From: Porticoccaceae bacterium | Lineage (GTDB): Bacteria > Pseudomonadota > Gammaproteobacteria > Pseudomonadales > Porticoccaceae | Reading direction: 5' to 3' | Assembly: GCA_018069525.1 (NCBI GenBank) | Contig: JAGPUQ010000005.1 | Location: 1 to 64,000, forward strand | DNA: 64,000 nucleotides | Shown: positions 34,369-43,873 of the stretch, piece by piece | Position numbering within the stretch: the first letter of the stretch is position 1 | Layout: every line of letters begins with the position of its first letter | The notes under the pieces: model-generated | Told to the model about the DNA's origin: nothing | The model's database searches: none | What the model saw: only the letters and a program-made list of their open reading frames with translations | Position numbers and translations under genes: made by a program

Positions 34369-36306
34369 CTATTTGTTGCGCCTGTTCTCAATCAACTCAT
34401 CGACCACCGAAGGGTCTGCCAGGGTAGAGGTGTCGCCCAAATTATCCAACTCGTTGGCCGCCACTTTACGCAATATTCGCCGCATAATTTTTCCAGAACG
34501 GGTTTTGGGTAGGCCCGGCGCCCACTGAATCACGTCCGGTTTAGCGATGGGGCCAATCTCCTGCACGCACATCGCAAGCAATTCTTTACGTAGTTCCTCA
34601 GAAGGTTGATCGCCACTCATTAGCGTGACGTAGGCATAAATGCCCTGCCCTTTAATATCGTGGGGGTAACCCACTACCGCAGCCTCGGCGACTTTGGGGT
34701 GTAATACCAGTGCACTTTCCACTTCGGCGGTGCCCATGCGATGACCAGAGACATTCATCACATCGTCCACTCGGCCAGTAATCCAGTAGTAACCGTCGTC
34801 GTCGCGGCGCGCGCCATCACCGGTAAAGTAATAACCGGGATAGGTCGTAAAATAGGTATCGATCATGCGTTGGTGATCACCAAATATCGAACGGATTTGC
34901 CCCGGCCAGGAGGCTTTAATCGCCAGGTTGCCCTCACCGGCACCGTCAATTTCATTGCCTTCGGCATCGAGTAACACCGGCTGCACACCAAAAAATGGCA
35001 CGGTGGCCGAACCCGGTTTGAGATCAATCGCACCCGGCAATGGCGTCAACATATGGCCGCCAGTCTCCGTTTGCCACCAGGTATCCACAATAGGACAACG
35101 AGACTCACCCACCACCCGGTAGTACCACTCCCAGGCTTCGGGGTTAATCGGTTCACCGACCGTGCCCAACAATTTGAGACTGCTGCGGGAAGATGAACTG
35201 ACAAACTGATCACCGGCCCCCATCAGTGCGCGCAAAGCGGTGGGCGCGGTATAAAACTGGTTAACCTGATGTTTGTCGATCACCTGCCAAAAGCGGGAGG
35301 CATCGGGATACGTCGGCACACCTTCAAACATTAAGGTCACGGCACCGTTACACAGCGGGCCATAAACAATGTAACTGTGGCCGGTCACCCAGCCGACATC
35401 GGCGGTACACCAAAAAATATCGCCATCGTGATAATCAAAGGTGTATTTGTGGGTCATGGCGGCCTGTAACAAATAGCCGCCCGTGGTATGCAATACGCCC
35501 TTGGGTTTGCCGGTGGAACCGGAGGTATACAAAATAAATAAGGGATCTTCCGCTGCCATTGTTTCGGCAGGGCACTCGGCGGCCTCTGCTGCTACCGCCT
35601 GGTGATACCAAACATCGCGCTTATCGGTCCACTGCACATCGCCGCCAGTGCGTTGCAGCACCAAACAGGTATGCACCCTGGGGCATTGAGCTAAGGCTTT
35701 ATCCGCATTGTCTTTAAGCGGCACGGCGCGGCCACCACGCAGACCTTCGTCGGCGGTAATCACTACCTGGCAGTCGGAGTCGAGGATGCGATCTTTCAGC
35801 GCCTCGGGAGAAAAACCGCCGAACACCACCGAGTGCACCGCACCAATTCGCGCGCAAGCCAACATGGCGTAAGCAGCCTCGGGTACCATCGGCATATAAA
35901 TGCATACCCGGTCACCCTTCTTCACGCCTCGCGTTTTCAAAACATTAGCGAGTCGGCAAACCTCTTCGTACAATTCGCGATAAGTAATGGTTTTATCGAC
36001 GGAAGGATCATCCCCCTCCCAAATAATCGCGGCCTGATCAGCGCGCTCATCCAGGTGGCGATCGATGCAATTGACCGAGGCATTTAACTCACCACCATCA
36101 AACCACGCGGCGCGACCCTCGCGCATATCGTAATCGCACACCGTAGACCAGGGTTTATCCCACTGTAAAAATTCGGCGGCTTGCTCGGCCCAAAACGCAT
36201 CCGGCTCTGCCACTGAGCGCTGGTACATATCATCGTAGCGCGCCTTGTCGATATGCGCCTGCTCTGCCCAAACTGCTGGTACTTTATGCACTGAAACCTC
36301 GGACAT
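34369..36306 (-). CDS. acs: Acetyl-CoA synthetase
   Basis: AMP-forming ligase making acetyl-CoA from acetate. It has the adenylation core [54 protein letters not shown] and the C-terminal acetylatable lysine region [11 protein letters not shown] use the ATG at 36306 ([13 protein letters not shown]), with GGGGGAG upstream, giving 645 residues; the longer frame to 36396 is not conserved. A second ligase of this superfamily (PrpE) is at 56718-58616. Confidence 0.96.
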   Translation of the reverse strand: MSEVSVHKVPAVWAEQAHIDKARYDDMYQRSVAEPDAFWAEQAAEFLQWDKPWSTVCDYDMREGRAAWFDGGELNASVNCIDRHLDERADQAAIIWEGDDPSVDKTITYRELYEEVCRLANVLKTRGVKKGDRVCIYMPMVPEAAYAMLACARIGAVHSVVFGGFSPEALKDRILDSDCQVVITADEGLRGGRAVPLKDNADKALAQCPRVHTCLVLQRTGGDVQWTDKRDVWYHQAVAAEAAECPAETMAAEDPLFILYTSGSTGKPKGVLHTTGGYLLQAAMTHKYTFDYHDGDIFWCTADVGWVTGHSYIVYGPLCNGAVTLMFEGVPTYPDASRFWQVIDKHQVNQFYTAPTALRALMGAGDQFVSSSSRSSLKLLGTVGEPINPEAWEWYYRVVGESRCPIVDTWWQTETGGHMLTPLPGAIDLKPGSATVPFFGVQPVLLDAEGNEIDGAGEGNLAIKASWPGQIRSIFGDHQRMIDTYFTTYPGYYFTGDGARRDDDGYYWITGRVDDVMNVSGHRMGTAEVESALVLHPKVAEAAVVGYPHDIKGQGIYAYVTLMSGDQPSEELRKELLAMCVQEIGPIAKPDVIQWAPGLPKTRSGKIMRRILRKVAANELDNLGDTSTLADPSVVDELIENRRNK

Positions 36307-36471
36307 AACTCCCCCGTGTAATAAATCTAATGGCATTTTTAATAATTTTCGCGGCAGCCATTTTGGCACAACCGACCCCGCGCCGAAAGCCAACAAAGCG
36401 GTTATCAGGTGCTAAAGGTCGTTGTTAAATGATGCTTATTATTGAACCGCGTCAGGAAGACAGTGGGAGAA

Positions 36472-36855
36472 TCAGCAAACGACTTGTACTGGAATCGTAT
36501 TGGAGGTGCGTTCGACGCTATTATCGTCGTTCAAATACACCAACTTGGGATCGTGGCGGGCCAGCTCTTCTTCGGTAAACTGCGCGTAGGCCGCGATAAT
36601 CACGCGGTCACCTACTTGCACTTTACGTGCCGCCGCGCCGTTCATGGAAATAGTACCGGAACCGGCTTCGGCCTTGATGATGTAGGTGGTAAAGCGCTCG
36701 CCATTATTGACATTTAATATGTCAATTTGCTCAAACTCGCGCAAACCCGCCAGCTTCAATAGATCGCTGTCGATAGCACAGGAACCGTCGTACCAAAGCT
36801 CTGCCTGGGTAACAGCGGCCATGTGTAATTTCGCTTTCAGCATCGTGCTCAACAT
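36472..36855 (-). CDS. panD: Aspartate 1-decarboxylase PanD
   Basis: A pyruvoyl enzyme making beta-alanine for pantothenate. Start [15 protein letters not shown], self-cleavage site in YDGSCAID (Gly-Ser bond; the usual Glu before Gly is Asp here), then [26 protein letters not shown]. Length is 127 residues. A strong AGGAGGG ribosome site precedes it. It follows panC by 14 bases; panB is not adjacent. Confidence 0.97.
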   Translation of the reverse strand: MLSTMLKAKLHMAAVTQAELWYDGSCAIDSDLLKLAGLREFEQIDILNVNNGERFTTYIIKAEAGSGTISMNGAAARKVQVGDRVIIAAYAQFTEEELARHDPKLVYLNDDNSVERTSNTIPVQVVC

Positions 36856-36869
36856 GGTTTACCCTCCTC

Positions 36870-37736
36870 CTACTTAAGTGTCAGGGTGACATTGTCAATT
36901 AGGCGGGCGCCAGATGTGTACATGGCCCCCAGTATTACGATGTCCTTATCGTCGTGCGCGGCCGGCTCCAAAGTCTTAGCATTACAAACACTAAGATAAT
37001 CGCTTCGAAAACCCAACTCGGCTATTTGCTGAGTGGCGGACGCTTCTATCGCAGCAAAGTCCCGTCGCCCTGCCTGGCCATTTTGACCCGAAATCTGATC
37101 TCGGCACCAACACAATATTTCGTACAAATGATTTACTTTGAGGCGCTCATCCGGCGCTAAAAAACTATTGCGCGAACTCAGCGCCAGACCATCGTGATCG
37201 CGGGCAATCTCCGCCCCGATGATGTCTACCGGAACACATAAATCTTCGACCATCCGCCGGATAACCGCCAACTGCTGAAAGTCCTTAATGCCAAAAATCG
37301 CTTTGTCGGGCTGGACGATATTAAACAACTTAGTCACCACTGTGGTGACCCCTTCAAAGTGCCCTGGACGACTCGCGCCGCAGTGTATATCAGTCATTGT
37401 TGGTACTACAACCCGAGCCTGGTCGGCCATGCCGTTGGGGTAAATCTCTTTTTCGTCGGGATGAAACAGGTAATCGCAGGCCTCGGACTCCAGTTTTTTA
37501 ATGTCGTCCTCAGTGGTGCGCGGATACTGCTCCCAATCTTCGTTAAGGCCGAACTGCAGCGGATTAACAAAAATACTCACCACCACCACGTCGCAGTGCT
37601 GCCGGGCCAAACGCACGAGCTGCAGATGCCCTTCGTGGAGGTTGCCCATAGTCGGCACAAAGGCAACGCTGCGGCCCTGCGCACGCTCGGCATTGAGGCA
37701 ATCACGCAAAGCGGCTACCGTGTGATACACCTGCAT
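36870..37736 (-). CDS. panC: Pantoate-beta-alanine ligase PanC
   Basis: Joins pantoate and beta-alanine using ATP. Visible are [18 protein letters not shown] (HIGH-like), [32 protein letters not shown] and [17 protein letters not shown] start at the ATG at 37736 ([12 protein letters not shown]), with GGAG nine bases upstream; the frame extends to a TTG at 37826 but that part is not family-like. Operon with panD. Confidence 0.96.
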   Translation of the reverse strand: MQVYHTVAALRDCLNAERAQGRSVAFVPTMGNLHEGHLQLVRLARQHCDVVVVSIFVNPLQFGLNEDWEQYPRTTEDDIKKLESEACDYLFHPDEKEIYPNGMADQARVVVPTMTDIHCGASRPGHFEGVTTVVTKLFNIVQPDKAIFGIKDFQQLAVIRRMVEDLCVPVDIIGAEIARDHDGLALSSRNSFLAPDERLKVNHLYEILCWCRDQISGQNGQAGRRDFAAIEASATQQIAELGFRSDYLSVCNAKTLEPAAHDDKDIVILGAMYTSGARLIDNVTLTLK

Positions 37737-37860
37737 CGAATGCGACTCCGTCGCCGCACCGGTTTTTTGCGAGCCGTTAAACTCAACGACACTCTCATTT
37801 CGTGTGGACAAATTTTCGTTCCTCAAACCGTTAACACCATCTGCTCGACTGGTTCATGAC

Positions 37861-37948
37861 CAGACCTATTCATCACCAGAGCTACTCATTGTCAGAGCTA
37901 CTCATCACCAGAGCTATTCATTGTCAGAGCTACTCATCACCAGAGAAG
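37861..37948. repeat. 16-nt tandem repeat x5+ starting inside the dnaB 3' end
   Basis: Units at 37861, 37877, 37893, 37909 and 37925 are each 16 nt (CAGAGCTACTCATCAC and CAGAGCTACTCATTGT variants, alternating). The fifth unit contains the dnaB stop codon and last codons; a partial sixth lies wholly in dnaB. Read on the dnaB strand each unit repeats TCTGGTGATGAGTAG-like sequence, so the array is a run of copies of the gene's own end. Confidence 0.95.
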
Positions 37949-39357
37949 TAATCCCGAGCCAGGTTTTCAAAGCGGGTGTACTTACCCAGGAAGGCCAGGC
38001 GCGCGGTACCAATAGGACCGTTACGCTGCTTACCGATAATAATTTCGGCCATGCCCTTGTCCGGCGATTCTTCGTTGTAGACTTCATCGCGGTAAATAAA
38101 CACGATTACGTCGGCATCTTGCTCAATGGCGCCGGATTCCCGTAAGTCGGAATTAATTGGGCGCTTGTTGGGGCGCTGCTCTACGTTTCGACTTAACTGC
38201 GATAGCGCAATCACCGGACAGGAAAATTCGCGAGCGATGGTTTTCAGCTCCCGCGAAATTTGTGAAATTTCCTGAACTCGGCCTTCCGACTGTGTGCTAC
38301 CCGACATCAACTGCAGGTAGTCCACCATCACCATCGCCGGGCGGGATTGGTCGTCCAACTGGTCAGGCGTCAAATCAGGTTTGTCTTTCTTAAGCTGGTC
38401 TCGACACTCCTTAACCTGTTTGCGCATGCGATTGCGCAACTCCATGGGGTTAATGCCTGGAGTATCGTCGATGTACAGCGGCTGATCTTTGAGCCGAGCC
38501 GCGGCTGTCGCGAGTCGTGAAAAATCATCGGGATGGAGATCGCCGCTACGCAACGCGGTCTGATCAATTTTACCAATGGAGGACAGCATCCGCATCACCA
38601 ATTGGCTAGCCGGCATTTCCATACTGAACACCAGCACCGGGCGATCCTGCGTCAACATTGCGTGCTCGGCCATATTCAGCGCAAAGGCAGTTTTACCCAT
38701 CGAGGGTCGACCAGCGACAATAACCAGGTCGGATTGCTGCCAACCGGAAGTCATATCGTCGAGTTCAGTAAAACTGGTGCTTAGCCCGGTAATTGCCGAG
38801 TCGCTTTCAAACAACACATCAATGCGCGCAATGACTTCCCGGAGCAAGTCGGTGACATGGCGAAAACCACCAGATTTAGGTCGGTTTTCCATCACCTCCA
38901 ATAAGCGCCGCTCGGCCTCGGCCAATAATTTACTGCTATCCCAACCCAGCGGGTTGTAGCCCTTCTGGACAATGTCAGTGGCCGCACCAATTAACTGGCG
39001 GATCACCGAACGCTCCAACACAATTTGCGCGTAGGCACGAATATTGGCCGCACTGGAGGTATTATTGACCAGTTCAACCAGGTAGGAATCCCCACCGGTT
39101 TGCACTAGTTGATCGGTATTTTTAAGGGTTTCGGACAGCGTCAGGGCGTCTAGCGGCTGATCGTTAGCCGCTAGCTCCATCATTGTAGAAAAAATAATAC
39201 GGTGATCGCGCTGAAAGAAATCGGCTTCGGAGATAATGTTGGCGATGTCGTCAAAGACGTCGTTAACCAGCATTAAACCGCCGAGTACAGCCTGCTCAGC
39301 TTCCAGCGAATGGGGAAGCTCAGGACTGTGAATGGACTCGGATAGCGATTGCGCCAT
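37930..39357 (-). CDS. dnaB: Replicative DNA helicase DnaB
   Basis: A 475-residue hexameric helicase for chromosome replication. The N-terminal domain has LPHSLEAEQAVLGGLM; the motor has Walker A in VAGRPSMGKTAFALNMAEHA (near residue 217), VMVDYLQLM (Walker B), and LSQLSRNVEQRPNKRP and RESGAIEQDADVI. No intein is present. The final codons (FSGDE) seed the 16-nt array that continues downstream. It is the last gene of the rpsF-rpsR-rplI-dnaB cluster. Confidence 0.97.
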   Translation of the reverse strand: MAQSLSESIHSPELPHSLEAEQAVLGGLMLVNDVFDDIANIISEADFFQRDHRIIFSTMMELAANDQPLDALTLSETLKNTDQLVQTGGDSYLVELVNNTSSAANIRAYAQIVLERSVIRQLIGAATDIVQKGYNPLGWDSSKLLAEAERRLLEVMENRPKSGGFRHVTDLLREVIARIDVLFESDSAITGLSTSFTELDDMTSGWQQSDLVIVAGRPSMGKTAFALNMAEHAMLTQDRPVLVFSMEMPASQLVMRMLSSIGKIDQTALRSGDLHPDDFSRLATAAARLKDQPLYIDDTPGINPMELRNRMRKQVKECRDQLKKDKPDLTPDQLDDQSRPAMVMVDYLQLMSGSTQSEGRVQEISQISRELKTIAREFSCPVIALSQLSRNVEQRPNKRPINSDLRESGAIEQDADVIVFIYRDEVYNEESPDKGMAEIIIGKQRNGPIGTARLAFLGKYTRFENLARDYFSGDE

Positions 39358-39435
39358 AGTGTTAGATCCGGCTAAGAATTCCTAGCGTTGTAATACATAC
39401 TCCGGGGAGTATAAAACAAAGCTCGGAATCCTTGT

Positions 39436-39530
39436 TGATCCTGAACGGTTTATCCTGAACAGTTGATTCTGGATAGTTCCTGATGATAGCTGACCCTGAT
39501 ATAACTGGCCCTGAATAGCTGGCTTGATGG
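39436..39530. repeat. Degenerate TCCTGAACAGTT-type repeats between rplI and dnaB
   Basis: CCTGAAC, CCTGAAC, CTGGATAGTT, CCTGATGATAGCTG, CCCTGATATAACTGG and CCCTGAATAGCTGG follow one another with a period of about 15-17 nt. Decayed, but too regular to be random sequence. Confidence 0.55.
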
Positions 39531-39550
39531 AGACTGAAGCCACCGTCGCT

Positions 39551-39574
39551 CAGCCCTTGATTCGGCAAGGGCTG
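39551..39574 (-). terminator. Hairpin after rplI
   Basis: CAGCCCTTG (39551-39559) and CAAGGGCTG (39566-39574) form a perfect 9-bp stem 12 bases past the rplI stop. On the transcribed strand no U-run follows, so it is more likely a partial terminator or RNA processing/stability element that sets dnaB expression below rplI. Confidence 0.6.
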
Positions 39575-39585
39575 TTTAGCAACCG

Positions 39586-40035
39586 CTATTCGGCAAGAAC
39601 GATGACCTGGATCGCTTGCGTGAGATCTGAGTGCAGCTGAATATCGATGTCGAACTCACCCACTTCACGGATCGCGCCCTCTGGCATCTTAACGTCCGAC
39701 TTGGACACCTCAACACCCGCAGTGTTCAAGGCTTCGGCCACATCGCGAGGGCCAATAGAACCAAACAACCGGCCTTCTTCGCCTGCAACCGAAGTAATGG
39801 TAATAGACGCCACTTCGATGATTTTAGCCGCTAACTTTTGCGCTTTAGCGAGTTTTTCGGCAGCTGCCTTCTCTAGCTCAGCACGTCGCGACTCAAACGC
39901 TTCCAGGTTTTCGCGGGTGGCAAATACGGCCTTCCCTTGAGGAACCAGGTAATTGCGCCCGTAACCGGCTTTTACCGACACTTTATCGCCAATATCGCCG
40001 AGTTTTCCAGCTTTTTCCAGTAAAATTACTTCCAT
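39586..40035 (-). CDS. rplI: 50S ribosomal protein L9
   Basis: A 149-residue L9 with the N-terminal signature [17 protein letters not shown] and [18 protein letters not shown], a long connecting helix, and the C-terminal rRNA-binding domain ([18 protein letters not shown]). It lies in the standard small cluster before dnaB. Confidence 0.98.
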   Translation of the reverse strand: MEVILLEKAGKLGDIGDKVSVKAGYGRNYLVPQGKAVFATRENLEAFESRRAELEKAAAEKLAKAQKLAAKIIEVASITITSVAGEEGRLFGSIGPRDVAEALNTAGVEVSKSDVKMPEGAIREVGEFDIDIQLHSDLTQAIQVIVLAE

Positions 40036-40115
40036 TTTTCTATCCTCACTTTCATCTGTTACGCAAATCCGCTATCGCGCGAATAATGCTGTGTCGTTAT
40101 TTACAGCTTTCACTT

Positions 40116-41063
40116 TCAAGTATCACCGGAACGCCTGGCCCAACGCGAACGTAAATCAAGCACGCTATCAACCAGACCCAAGCCAAGTAGCAACATACTC
40201 AGTGGCCCTAACATCAGCACCAGGCAAACATAAAATATTGCCAGCCAATGTGCGCCCTTTTTAGCTGACGCCACCAGATGATGAACCAGTGCCAGGCCAG
40301 CAACCAACAGCGGCAAGCCCAATAAATTGCCCCAGGCGACGTAGTCAGCAGAGAACAGGTAACACCCTGTCATTCCAGCCAGCGATGCTAACGCTAGCGG
40401 CGGTTGAATCCTTAAAGCCCGAAACTCTTCGGCAAAACCACCGGGGTTATACAGTAGCGACTGCCACCAACGACCCAAGACCAAACTCGCTATCGAACTA
40501 ATGGCAACAACCCATGCCAGCAGGCCAAAAATAAACTGATCGCCCAGCTCGAGGGCCATCGGTTTACTGTTTCCGGCCTGGCCTTGTTCTACCGGGCTTT
40601 TCCCGGTCTGGTTGAGCTCGAGCTGACTCGCCTCATTCAACGCTGGCGCGTTCATTTGCCCCAACATTTCCAGCAAATTAACTCGTAGCTGCGCAACGTT
40701 TTTAGCCATTGCTTCAGCCATGGCCACATCCATTACAGCAACCGATCCCGCACTGAGCAAAACAATCATCAACAAGGTGGACTGCCAGGATGCTGTTGCT
40801 TTAAGCAGCAACGCTCCAAGTAATACCACGACGACCGAGGCCACCGACGCCCACACCATTAAAAGGTTGAGCTCGCTGACATACGACATCAAGACCAGCG
40901 ACAACACCGAAAAAAGCAACACCAATGCGCCTTCGTTGGTGCCTTTTCGCATGGCGACCAAAGCCACGGTTGCCGGACTCAACAAGGGTAGCAGGTTGCC
41001 GACAAAAGCCACCAGCAACGCGCGCATCCGACTGCTCATAATAAACTGTGCCAGAGCGTGCAT
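40116..41063 (-). CDS. Polytopic membrane protein between rpsR and rplI (DUF2232/YybS-like)
   Basis: A 315-residue protein with about eight hydrophobic segments and a Gln/Asn-rich loop near residues 145-165. Genes for DUF2232/YybS-type proteins often sit between rpsR and rplI in Pseudomonas-like Gammaproteobacteria, and this fits by position and topology. Function unknown. The helix SPATVALVAMRKGTNEGALVLL near the start is typical of the group. Confidence 0.75.
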   Translation of the reverse strand: MHALAQFIMSSRMRALLVAFVGNLLPLLSPATVALVAMRKGTNEGALVLLFSVLSLVLMSYVSELNLLMVWASVASVVVVLLGALLLKATASWQSTLLMIVLLSAGSVAVMDVAMAEAMAKNVAQLRVNLLEMLGQMNAPALNEASQLELNQTGKSPVEQGQAGNSKPMALELGDQFIFGLLAWVVAISSIASLVLGRWWQSLLYNPGGFAEEFRALRIQPPLALASLAGMTGCYLFSADYVAWGNLLGLPLLVAGLALVHHLVASAKKGAHWLAIFYVCLVLMLGPLSMLLLGLGLVDSVLDLRSRWARRSGDT

Positions 41064-41105
41064 GCGTCTAAACTCGGTTAAGCAGGGCCCGTAACCCGGG
41101 AGTGC

Positions 41106-41333
41106 TTATTCGTGGCTATCGGTATAAGGCAGCAAGGCCAAAAACCGCGCGCGTTTGATCGCGGAGGCCAATTGGCGCTGGTAACGAGCGCTGGTACCGG
41201 TAATACGACTCGGTACTATTTTTCCAGTTTCGGACACATAGGCCTTGAGAATTTCAAGATCTTTGTAATCGATGTAGCTGATGCCTTCAGCGGTAAAACG
41301 GCAAAACTTACGGCGACGACTAAAACGAGCCAT
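41106..41333 (-). CDS. rpsR: 30S ribosomal protein S18
   Basis: A 75-residue S18: [40 protein letters not shown] and [13 protein letters not shown]. It binds 16S rRNA as a heterodimer with S6, encoded two bases upstream. Confidence 0.98.
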   Translation of the reverse strand: MARFSRRRKFCRFTAEGISYIDYKDLEILKAYVSETGKIVPSRITGTSARYQRQLASAIKRARFLALLPYTDSHE

Positions 41334-41335
41334 GA

Positions 41336-41908
41336 TTATTTCTCCGTCTCGGCTGAGGTTTCTACAGCTGTGGTTTCTGCAGCTGTAGTTTCTGGAGCTG
41401 CGGCTTCTGGCGCAGCGGCTTCTGTGGGGGCTGGCTCAGCGGCTGCTTCCGGTTCGGCGGCGGCATCTGCTTCTGCTTTTTCAGCTTCGGCGGCTGCTGT
41501 GGCAGCGTTCTCGGCCTGCTCCTGAGCAGTGCGCGCGGCACGCTCTTCATCGCGTTGCTGACGGGCTTCTTTCTCAGCCTTGTCAGCAATCTCTTCTTTC
41601 ATGATCTCGGTGGCTTCGGTCAGGGCTTCGTCGCGCTTAACCGTAAGATTGCGCAACACGGCATCGTTGTAACGGAACGCCGTTTGCAGCTCGTCGAGCA
41701 CTTCCTGGCCGCACTCAATATTCATCAGAATATAGTGGGCTTTGTGAATTTTTTGGATAGGGTAGGCCAGCGCACGTCGCCCCCAATCTTCCAGGCGGTG
41801 AACTTTACCTTCGCCCGCTTCAATAGTTTTGCGGTAACGCTCAACCATGCCGGGGACTTGTTCGCTTTGGTCCGGATGAACCAAAAACACAATTTCGTAA
41901 TGTCGCAT
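41336..41908 (-). CDS. rpsF: 30S ribosomal protein S6 with long Ala/Glu-rich tail
   Basis: The first ~105 residues are normal S6: [60 protein letters not shown]. The total of 190 residues is about 55-60 more than E. coli S6. The extra part is a helical Lys/Glu stretch then an Ala-Pro-Glu-Thr tail whose last part is encoded by five 15-nt repeats (41358-41432). S6 is often C-terminally modified by RimK with glutamates; whether a tail ending ETEK can be is unclear. A GAGGAG site precedes the ATG. Confidence 0.96.
   Translation of the reverse strand: MRHYEIVFLVHPDQSEQVPGMVERYRKTIEAGEGKVHRLEDWGRRALAYPIQKIHKAHYILMNIECGQEVLDELQTAFRYNDAVLRNLTVKRDEALTEATEIMKEEIADKAEKEARQQRDEERAARTAQEQAENAATAAAEAEKAEADAAAEPEAAAEPAPTEAAAPEAAAPETTAAETTAVETSAETEK
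41358..41432. repeat. 15-nt tandem repeat x5 in rpsF 3' end
   Basis: GTTTCTACAGCTGTG, GTTTCTGCAGCTGTA, GTTTCTGGAGCTGCG, GCTTCTGGCGCAGCG and GCTTCTGTGGGGGCT follow each other exactly. They encode the Ala/Glu/Thr tail in frame. Confidence 0.9.
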
Positions 41909-41928
41909 TGTCTCTCCTCAAGGGTTTA

Positions 41929-41964
41929 GCCACCCGACAACCAAAATGGTGTAGCCGGTGTAGC
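41929..41964 (-). promoter_or_regulatory. Candidate S6:S18 autoregulatory leader hairpin
   Basis: On the rpsF strand GCTACACCGGCTACACC is followed by ATTTT and GGTTGTCGGGTGGC, which folds into a bulged hairpin with CACC/GGTG stems and an exposed CCGG, 21 bases before the ATG. It resembles the rRNA-mimic motif by which S6:S18 represses rpsF in many bacteria. Confidence 0.45.
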
Positions 41965-42201
41965 AAGGAGCCACCGAGAAATTCTCGAGTGCTTATTCGC
42001 TCCTGACCATCAGGGATAGCCAGGGGCGCGGTATTTTAGGGAAAACTGCCCGCGATAGCAAACCTCTTTAAGGTGGTGCGCTAAGGCTGGACGCAACAGG
42101 AAGGCCTCGCCATCAACACTGAATCAAGCTGGTATAATTCGATCCGCGATTTATGTATCTACCGACTTGCCCCTAAGGCACATTATGCACAGGAATTGAT
42201 C

Positions 42202-42699
42202 TTGGCCACCCCCTCTTACAGCGTTGAACCCCACAGTGATTCTAGCAAGCTCCCCTCCGCCAGCCTGTGGCGTAGATTGATCGCACTTATCTACGACGGC
42301 TTCCTACTGTTTGCCATCAGTCTGGCCTATGGGGGCCTGGTGTTATACGCCCGCATCTGGCTACTCGGTCAGGACGCTGGCACCGCGCCGACCAGCGAGA
42401 TATTTCAGGCCGCGCAGTTGGGGGTCTGGTGGTTAGTGCTTTCTTTATTTTACGTGTGGTGCTGGCGACGTAGCGGACAGACTCTGGGGATGAAAACCTG
42501 GCGACTGCGCTTGCAACAAGCCGATGGCAGCGCTCCGACCTGGAAGCAATGCTGGCTGCGCTGCGTGCTTGCACCGCTATCGCTGGCCTCTGTTGTCGGC
42601 TATGCCTGGGTGCTATTTAGCGCCGACGGTAACTGCCTGCACGATCGCTGGACGGGTACTCAGGTGGTAGTACTACCAAAGTCCAATTCGTCTCCCTAA
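42202..42699 (+). CDS. RDD family membrane protein
   Basis: A 165-residue protein with the RDD signature: WRRLIALIYDGFLL near the start (Arg and Asp-Asp-like positions), two to three membrane helices, and SGQTLGMKTWRLRLQQADG and LHDRWTGTQVVVL. The track-independent choice of start is the TTG at 42202, which has AGGA seven bases upstream; a TTG at 42196 is too close to that site. TATAAT at 42133-42138 may be its -10 box. Function unknown; some RDD proteins act in ion or osmolyte transport. Confidence 0.85.
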   Translation: MATPSYSVEPHSDSSKLPSASLWRRLIALIYDGFLLFAISLAYGGLVLYARIWLLGQDAGTAPTSEIFQAAQLGVWWLVLSLFYVWCWRRSGQTLGMKTWRLRLQQADGSAPTWKQCWLRCVLAPLSLASVVGYAWVLFSADGNCLHDRWTGTQVVVLPKSNSSP

Positions 42700-42762
42700 T
42701 CCGGTCCATCTCCCTAAATGACGTCTTCTTTATTATTCGATTTTTTAGCTCGGGCTTTTTTA

Positions 42763-42788
42763 AGTCGTGGGGTTTAGTCGTGGGGTTA
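42763..42788. repeat. 13-nt tandem repeat x2
   Basis: AGTCGTGGGGTTT and AGTCGTGGGGTTA are adjacent in the gap between the RDD gene and lptG. CCATCTCCCTAA-type copies (about 42690-42716) are nearby. Confidence 0.7.
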
Positions 42789-42811
42789 AGACGCGCGATT
42801 AAGTAACGCAG

Positions 42812-43873
42812 TCAAGCCGCGCGGCGCAGCAACACTAGCCCCACCAAAATACACACCGTCACCGGCGCCATCACCGCCCAGAACGGCGAAAAGCCAAACA
42901 CCATACTCGATGGTCCGAGCATCTCCAGACTGGTCTGAAATACGATACCTACTACCACCCCAGAAAAAATCCGGTAACCCATGGTGGCTTCCCGCAAGGG
43001 TCCAAAGATAAACGATACGGCGATCAGCACCAGAGCAATAATGACCAGGGGCTGCAAGGCCTTATTCCAAAACGCCAACCAGTAAGCGCCTGACTTTTGC
43101 CCCTGAATATCGAGATAGGTGCCGTAGCTGTGCAAGTGGCTAATGGCGAGGGATTGCGGCGGCATTAGCACCAGGGTGAGCAAGTCCGGGGATAACTCAG
43201 TCTCCCAGCGGCGAGTAATAAATTGCTCTACCTCGGTGTGATCGTCAAAGAAATGGGTGACCTGGCCTTCCTCTTCCAGCCAGTGGCTATCAAGGTAGGT
43301 GGCGCGGGCGGAAAAACTCGCCTCTTGCAACTTGCGCTCATCGTCAAAACGATAACGTGTTACCCCAATCAATTTACCATTGGGATAGACCGCATTGAAA
43401 TGCATGTACTCGTTACCTTCACGATTCCATACCCCGCTGTGCGCCGACACCGACTCCTGATCTCCGCGCAACATAAGCTTGAGACTTTGCGCCCATTGAT
43501 CGGTAACAGGCACCAGGTATTCACCCAGCACCGCGCCCAGCACAATTACCAACAACACCGGCTTAACCACAAACCCGGTGATGCGCAGCAGCGATACCCC
43601 CGCCGCTCTCATTACCACCAACTCGCTGTTGCCCGCTAGAATTCCCAGCCCCACCAAAGAACCAATTAAGGTCGCAAAGGGAATGTTGGCATAAATACGC
43701 CCTGGCAGCGTCAGCAGCGTATTCATCAACACATTGTTGAAGCGATACTGGTTGCGTATTTCACCCAGGCCGTCCACCACACTTGCGATTACGTCGATGG
43801 CCAAGACTACCAATAACACCACTAAAATAGACCCGAGCACGGTCTTGCCCACATAGAGAGATAAGTGCCTCAT
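42812..43873 (-). CDS. lptG: LPS export ABC transporter permease LptG
   Basis: A 353-residue YjgQ-type permease. LptF and LptG form the inner-membrane channel that, with LptB2 and LptC, extracts lipopolysaccharide. Three N-terminal helices, a periplasmic beta-jellyroll region and three C-terminal helices are predicted; VVMRAAGVSLLRIT is the coupling-helix region. It overlaps lptF (TAATG). The C-terminus ends VLLRRAA. Confidence 0.95.
   Translation of the reverse strand: MRHLSLYVGKTVLGSILVVLLVVLAIDVIASVVDGLGEIRNQYRFNNVLMNTLLTLPGRIYANIPFATLIGSLVGLGILAGNSELVVMRAAGVSLLRITGFVVKPVLLVIVLGAVLGEYLVPVTDQWAQSLKLMLRGDQESVSAHSGVWNREGNEYMHFNAVYPNGKLIGVTRYRFDDERKLQEASFSARATYLDSHWLEEEGQVTHFFDDHTEVEQFITRRWETELSPDLLTLVLMPPQSLAISHLHSYGTYLDIQGQKSGAYWLAFWNKALQPLVIIALVLIAVSFIFGPLREATMGYRIFSGVVVGIVFQTSLEMLGPSSMVFGFSPFWAVMAPVTVCILVGLVLLRRAA

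Noticed and set aside
37861-37948. Regular repeats that might suggest a CRISPR array
   Set aside because: The units are contiguous 16-mers without unique spacers, unit lengths are too short, and no cas gene is present.
41099-42000. 13-base match GAGTGCTTATTCG near the rpsR end and in the rpsF leader
   Set aside because: A single 13-base match is expected by chance several times in a window of this size and does not extend.
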